Positions 59,357-64,000 of a DNA stretch of 64,000 bases are shown here, piece after piece. Below the pieces are notes generated by a model. That model was not told the origin of the DNA. It searched no databases and saw nothing but the letters and a program-made list of their open reading frames with translations. Source of the stretch: Neoaliturus tenellus (Eukaryota > Arthropoda > Insecta > Hemiptera > Cicadellidae); NCBI GenBank assembly GCA_030545055.2, contig CM061533.1, positions 190,187,459 to 190,251,458 of the forward strand, read 5' to 3'. Made by a program: the position numbers and the translations under genes. Positions within the stretch are counted from its first letter, which is position 1, and the number at the start of each line of letters is the position of its first letter.

Positions 59357-59684
59357 TAAACGGTATCAGATAACTGACTCATACTTTCTCCCAAGAATAT
59401 GAAAAGGTGTTAAAAGCCTCGTCTGGATGGCTCAGTCGGATAGCCACCACGAGTCAGTGAGCAGCACGAGTTTTTGCAAATCCCAAAATTGAGGTTTTAC
59501 ACATTTTGCTCAATAACTTTTGAACGCGCATTTTCCCGGAGATGCGGGTGGTGTCATTTTTTTCAGCATTTTAATCTTAATAAACCAAAAAATTTACCTC
59601 AAAATCGTTAGAGCAGTTTTTGAGAAATTTTGATTTTTCACGTTTTTTGAGGGTTTTTGGGGGTAAACAACCCTTAAAAATAAA
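59357..59684 (+). repeat. TACTTTCTCCC repeat with tRNA-like segment, copy 2 left part
   Basis: AAACGGTATCAGATAACTGA, TACTTTCTCCC, then a tRNA-like stretch at 59,416-59,480 (TGGATGGCTCAGTCGGATAG). It parallels 27,697-28,190. The right part continues at 60,716 after other insertions. Confidence 0.55.
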
Positions 59685-60290
59685 TACCCCCGTCGCAGCA
59701 GACCTGCGTACTCAGCGAATTTCCTAATTAGTAATATTAGTTTTGACCACATAAAACTGTACTCAAAATATCACATGCTCATAAATAGGGAAATAAATGG
59801 CTATTCTCCTTATGATAAATATAGGGAGAGTATGCAGGTATGCTGCCATGGGGAACACTAAAAGTAGGTTTTTACCATAAAAAAATTTATTTCGACCATA
59901 TGAAGCCATGTACTAAGTTTTATCAATATCTGTCCATTGCTAAAGGAGTTTTCCTATTCTCCATATAATTAACATGGGAAAAGAGTATGCAGGTTTGCTG
60001 CCATGATAAGTGCAAAAACCAAGATTTTTTACCATAAATGGATGAATCTCAACCAAATGAAGCTGAATACCAAGTTTCATCGAAAAATATTGGTTAATAA
60101 GTGAAATATTAACACATCCCTATTCTCCATAAGATTAACATTGGAGCCCCAAAATACAATGTACTGTCTTTAGACTTTGTAATATCTCGGTAACCAATGG
60201 AGATAGAGCAAAGCTTCAAAATACTAAATTGTGTGTTTTTTAAGCTAAATCCAATGGTCAAAATAAATAATTAAAATTTTTTAAATTTAC
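59685..60290 (+). repeat. CCCCCGTCGCAGCAGACC repeat, unit 1
   Basis: Starts TACCCCCGTCGCAGCAGACC with the palindromic GCAGACCTGC-like core, then TACTCAGCGAATTTCC. It contains TATGCAGGTATGCTGCCATG and TATGCAGGTTTGCTGCCATG. Confidence 0.65.
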
Positions 60291-60463
60291 ATATGAAAAA
60301 TGCAAAAAACCCAATTTTGGGGTACAAAACCCCCAAAAACTACCCCTTCCGGTAGGTCGATATGTCTGGTTTACGAACTCATCCGAATAAACGTAGGATT
60401 ACACATCTCTACCAAATTTGGTGTCGATCGGACCGTTTTTACGAGAGTTATCGTGCCTAGGGA

Positions 60464-60464
60464 C

Positions 60465-60541
<77 letters not shown>

Positions 60542-60544
60542 TAA

Positions 60545-60591
<47 letters not shown>
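60464..60591. repeat. (AT)n microsatellite, about 125 bp
   Basis: Nearly pure TA dinucleotides with two ATACATATA breaks, directly left of a GGTCTCTGGGCACCT module. The open frames of alternating Tyr-Ile across it are artefacts. Confidence 0.95.
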
Positions 60592-60594
<3 letters not shown>

Positions 60595-60715
60595 TTTAAT
60601 GACTATTATTTTTGGTCTCTGGGCACCTAAAAACGAAAAAGTAACATGGTCCCGGGCTTAGGTCTTACCATGAGACCTACGGTAATAGCTTATTCCCTAT
60701 GGGAAATTCGCTAAA
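60592..60715 (+). repeat. GGTCTCTGGGCACCT repeat module (uninterrupted)
   Basis: Carries AATTTTAATGACTATTATTT at its start, which is the empty version of the TTAA insertion site at 49,350/50,209, then GGTCTTACCATGAGACCTAC. Confidence 0.7.
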
Positions 60716-60824
60716 AATACAAAAAGAGGGAAAAAACGCCTGGAATTATTGTAGGTTCGGACGTACATACCAAATTTCACCAAAATCGGACCATTGGGGC
60801 ATTCTCTAGCTCTGTATACATCCA

Positions 60825-60873
<49 letters not shown>

Positions 60874-61005
60874 CACTCCGAAAACCACTTTTTTGGACCC
60901 TGGGGGAACCAAAATGGATAAATCCACCAACAACTCAAATTCGAAAATTTTGACGAAAACAATACTTTCTCCATATACCATGGTATAGGGGGAGAAAGTA
61001 AAAAT
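60716..61005 (+). repeat. Right part of TACTTTCTCCC repeat with (CA)n
   Basis: ACGCCTGGAATTATTGTAGG, then a (CA)n tract at 60,826-60,872, CCACTTTTTTGGACCCTGGG and the terminal hairpin TACTTTCTCCATATACCATG..GGGGGAGAAAGTA. It matches 28,195-28,395. Confidence 0.6.
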
Positions 61006-61009
61006 GGCA

Positions 61010-61400
61010 ATCACTCCGTTATCTGTAGTTCAATCCTTACAATCTTGGTATCATTAGTTAGGTAACTTTATTTGTCAACCTTTTTGTCACTAGTAAAATT
61101 TTGATAAAATTTACCGGTTTTGAGATATTTGAGTTTAAAAGTTTAAAACCGCCATTTTGAAAATACGCATCGGACAAAAATAATTTCTTTCTTGAAAATG
61201 GACATTAGTGTCATAAAGTTTCATGCCAAATATGAACTTAATACAACAAACCGTCAATGAAATAAAAATTGTTATGTGTAAAAAACAAAATGGCGGCTAG
61301 CGGCTTAACAAAGCATTTTAGGACATATGTTTATGGAATTTTTTTTTACTGTATCGACCAAAGGAACATATACAAAATATTTCCAGGTTGTTCAGAAACA
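61010..61400 (+). repeat. AATGGCGGCTAGCGGCTTA repeat, copy 3
   Basis: TCCTTACAATCTTGGTATCA, AACCGCCATTTTGAAAATAC and AAATGGCGGCTAGCGGCTTA, same orientation as copy 1. Confidence 0.65.
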
Positions 61401-61484
61401 CCCACACATACCAACCACGCTAACATGGTATACAACTAATTCCGCCAGGAGCTAACCTAACAAAATACAAAAGATGAGTGCATT

Positions 61485-61569
61485 GTAGCATGGCACAGTA
61501 CTGTGCCATCAGTGTGAGCGTTCAAATTTTCATGGCACAATACTGTGCCATCAGCAGTGAATGTGTTAA
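61485..61569. mobile_element. piggyBac-like end with duplicated palindrome
   Basis: ATGGCACAGTACTGTGCCAT (61,490-61,509, a perfect 20-bp palindrome) and ATGGCACAATACTGTGCCAT (61,532-61,551) precede GCAGTGAATGTG-TTAA, an inverted TTAACACATTCACTGC-type end. No opposite end was seen. Confidence 0.45.
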
Positions 61570-62039
61570 AGGCTTATGTCTAACCTTTTGCACCACCGTT
61601 ATTAACAGGTGTTCATACACCCTGTTCACAACCATGACATTGTCAACTAGTTTATTCTCTATTTTGCCATAGCTAAACAGTCGAAAACTTAATGCGCTGA
61701 ATGATTTTTATAACACACTATTTTAATGTAGACTTCTGTAAGAGATGACCTTGGTTAAGTATACGTTACAGAATTTTAATTACTGATCAACTTCTGAGTA
61801 AATTATAAAACGAAATGTTATATACTGATCACTTTCTAAGTAAAGTATAATAACACTTATTTTATTTTTTCGTATAAATAAACATTTAAACCCTGAAGAT
61901 TTTGTTTTAGGTATATTCAAACAACAATAAAACTTTCGATTTTATAAAACCAACAATAAGCTTTAATGTTCATCAACTATCTACATTTTGCAGTTCGCTT
62001 ATTTACAAAACACATACTTATAAAAAATGTGATAAGATT

Positions 62040-63180
62040 AAGAGTGAGAATTACAGGGTAACAACTCTGCTGAATGTGGCATATAAAGTACAGTATTTGC
62101 AGCAGTCTTACAAATAAGGCTAAGCGAATATGCAGAGAGACAGCTCAAAGAGTAACAATGTGGCTTCAGACCGGAGAAGAGTACAATAGGTAGACCAGAT
62201 TTTTGTCATGAGACAAGTGATAGAAAAGTTTTATGAATATAATGTTCGTAGATTTTCGACAGGCCTTTGACAGTATCAACAGAAATAGATTGTATTGAAT
62301 GTTGAATTAAACAAAGGATCCCTAGACTCAGCTTATTAGACTGGTTAAAATAACGCTAGATGATACCAAGGCAGCAGTAATGGTTGGCTCTATGAAGGGC
62401 TCAGTTCTTAACATAAACACAGGAGTCAAACAAGGAGATGCTATATCGGCAGTGCTATTCAACCTTGCATTAAACTATGCAACGGAAAAAATGAATGTAA
62501 GCGGAAGCATAATTTACAAATCAAAACAGATTTGTGCACATGCAGACGATATAGCTCTAGTAGCGAGGAATATGAATGTCCTTAAAGAAATGTTTCTAGA
62601 CCTTGAAAGGGAGTATAAAAAGATTGGACTGATTTTGAATGTTGAGAAAACAAAATATTAAAAGACAACACAGGGGAAAGTAGGATAGCTGCTGGCATTA
62701 TAAAAAAAGACCACACATTTTGAAGAATTAACGGAATCTAAATATTTAGGAACTTCTCTCAATTCGAAGAACCTGATCTCAAATGAAATACGCAATAGGA
62801 TAATGGATGGCAATAGAGCTTTCTTCTCAAATCGGAAGGGGTTGAAATCAAAATTGGTTACTAGATCAACAAAAATTAGACTAAAAGTAGTTGTTATAGC
62901 AATTTTGCGTTTGGCTGGCACTAGTTAGGCCGGTGGTAACGTACGGATCCAAATCATGGATGATAGGCACAGAAGACATAAAAGCTCTACGTAATTTTGA
63001 AAGAAGGATATATAGAAGAATATGCGGCCCAGTGAAGGATGGAAAGATTTGGAGAGTCAATAATAACCAAGAAATAAACGAGGTAATAGGGGGAGAAGAC
63101 ATAGTGAGATTCATCATATCTTCAAGATTAAAATGGATTGGTCATGTTGAGAGGATGACTGAGGATAGGCTCAAATACCC
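62040..63180 (+). pseudogene. Decayed LINE reverse transcriptase
   Basis: Across frames: YRVTTLLNVAYKV, then FRPE, MRQVIEKFYEYNVR and a degraded RQAFDSINRNRLY. Next come NTGVKQGDAISAVLFNLALN, ICAHADDIALVARNMN (active-site Tyr replaced by His) and KKIGLILNVEKTKY. After more frameshifts, WMIGTEDIKALRNFERRIYR then ICGPVKDGKIWRV and RLKWIGHVERM form the usual C-terminal end. It is unlike the other LINEs here and is cut off at 63,176 by a repeat. Confidence 0.8.
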
Positions 63181-63514
63181 CCCGACGCAGCAGACCTGCG
63201 TACTCAGCGAATTTCCAAATTAGTAATATTAATTTTTACCACATAAAACTGTAAAAACCAAATAAAATCACATGCTCATAAATAGGGAAATAAATGTCTA
63301 TTCTCCTTATGATAAATATAGGAAGAGTATACAGGTATGCTGCCATGGGGAACACCAAAATTAGGTTTTTATCATAAAAAAAATTTATTTTGACCATATG
63401 AAGCCATTTACTAAGTTTCATCAATATCTGTCCATTGCTAAAGAAGTTTGCCTATTCTCCATATGATTAACATGATAAAAGAGTATGCAGGTTTGCTGTC
63501 ATGATAAGCACAAA
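63176..63514 (+). repeat. CCCCCGTCGCAGCAGACC repeat, unit 2
   Basis: 339-bp unit starting TACCCCCCGACGCAGCAGAC, truncated at GCTGTCATGATAAGCACAAA. Immediately followed by unit 3 in the same orientation. Confidence 0.7.
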
Positions 63515-64000
63515 TACCCCCGTCGCAGCAGACCTGCATACTCAGCGAATTTCCAAATTAGTAGTAATAATTATGTCCAGATGAACCTGTAAACCAAAAA
63601 TCATCACAAGCTCATAAATAGGGAAATAAATGTTTATCTCCTTATGATAAATGTAGGGAAAGAGTATGCAGGTATGCTGCCATGGGGAACACTAAAAGTA
63701 GGTTTTTAGCATAAAAAAATTATTTTGACCATATGAAGCTATCCACAAATTTTCATCAATATCTGTCCATTGCTAAAGGAGTTTGCCTATTTTCCATATG
63801 ATTAACATGGGAAAAGAGTATGCAGGTTTGCTGCCATGATAAGCACAAAAACCAAGATTTTTTACCATAAATGGATGAATCTCAACCAAATGAAGCTGAA
63901 TACCAAGTTTCATCCAAAAACATTGGTTAATAAGTGAAATATTAACACATCCTTATTCTCCATAAGATTAACATTGGAGCCTCAAAATACAACGTACTGT
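63515..64000 (+). repeat. CCCCCGTCGCAGCAGACC repeat, unit 3 (runs off window)
   Basis: Starts TACCCCCGTCGCAGCAGACC and follows unit 1 (59,685) through ACCAAGATTTTTTACCATAA and beyond the window end. Confidence 0.7.

Noticed and set aside
60300..60630. Long open frames of alternating Tyr-Ile
   Set aside because: Translation of an (AT)n microsatellite; no gene context.
47445..64000. Search for the missing first half of C1 domain 1 (H-x12-C-x2-C) on the minus strand
   Set aside because: No matching exon with a phase-1 donor was found; it may lie beyond 64,000 or have been missed by eye.

Overview
This is AT-rich animal (most likely insect, possibly hemipteran) genomic DNA. It holds most of one conserved gene, buried in very large, transposon-filled introns. 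The gene is on the minus strand and encodes a type V (theta-class) diacylglycerol kinase. Thirteen coding exons between 47,444 and 500 join in frame at every junction with GT/AG splice sites and encode about 699 residues. In order they give the end of C1 domain 1, complete C1 domains 2 and 3, a Ras-associating domain, a second RA/ubiquitin-like segment, an RRM/PH-like module, the DGK catalytic domain and the start of the DGK accessory domain. The N-terminus (right of 47,444) and the C-terminus (left of 500) were not found and probably lie outside the window. Species assignment is inference; gene identity rests on order, motifs and splice phase. Almost everything else is mobile DNA. Layout: 1-4.7 kb, exons 13-11 with a decayed full-length pogo/Tigger-like element in intron 12. 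4.7-9.7 kb, a foldback MITE, a 1.1-kb hAT derivative, a LINE tail touching the exon 10 donor, and a tandem duplication of the end of exon 9 including its splice donor. 10.2-14.7 kb, a hAT element with a perfect 8-bp target duplication, split by a LINE that is itself split by a (AAC)n-tailed retroposon and a 658-bp TA-duplicating MITE. 15-21.4 kb, exons 8-5 with several MITEs. 21.4-30.4 kb, the long intron 4, with Helitron-like tandem-repeat elements and a small GC-rich segment that looks like an alternative first exon. 30.4-32.7 kb, exons 4 and 3. 32.7-47.4 kb, introns 2 and 1 with piggyBac-like TTAA elements, three LINE fragments and the second (AAC)n retroposon; exons 2 and 1. 47.4-64 kb, upstream intron or 5' flank, made of nested repeats, microsatellites and a decayed LINE; one GC-rich, CRE- and GA-containing segment near 53.7-54.1 kb could be regulatory. 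No rRNA, functional tRNA, CRISPR or bacterial feature is seen. The most useful observations are the phase-compatible alternative first exon in intron 4, the duplicated splice donor in exon 9, the LINE tail that supplies part of the exon 10 donor, the four-layer nested transposon at 10.2-14.7 kb, and a group of piggyBac-like elements whose ends carry unrelated short palindromes or repeats.
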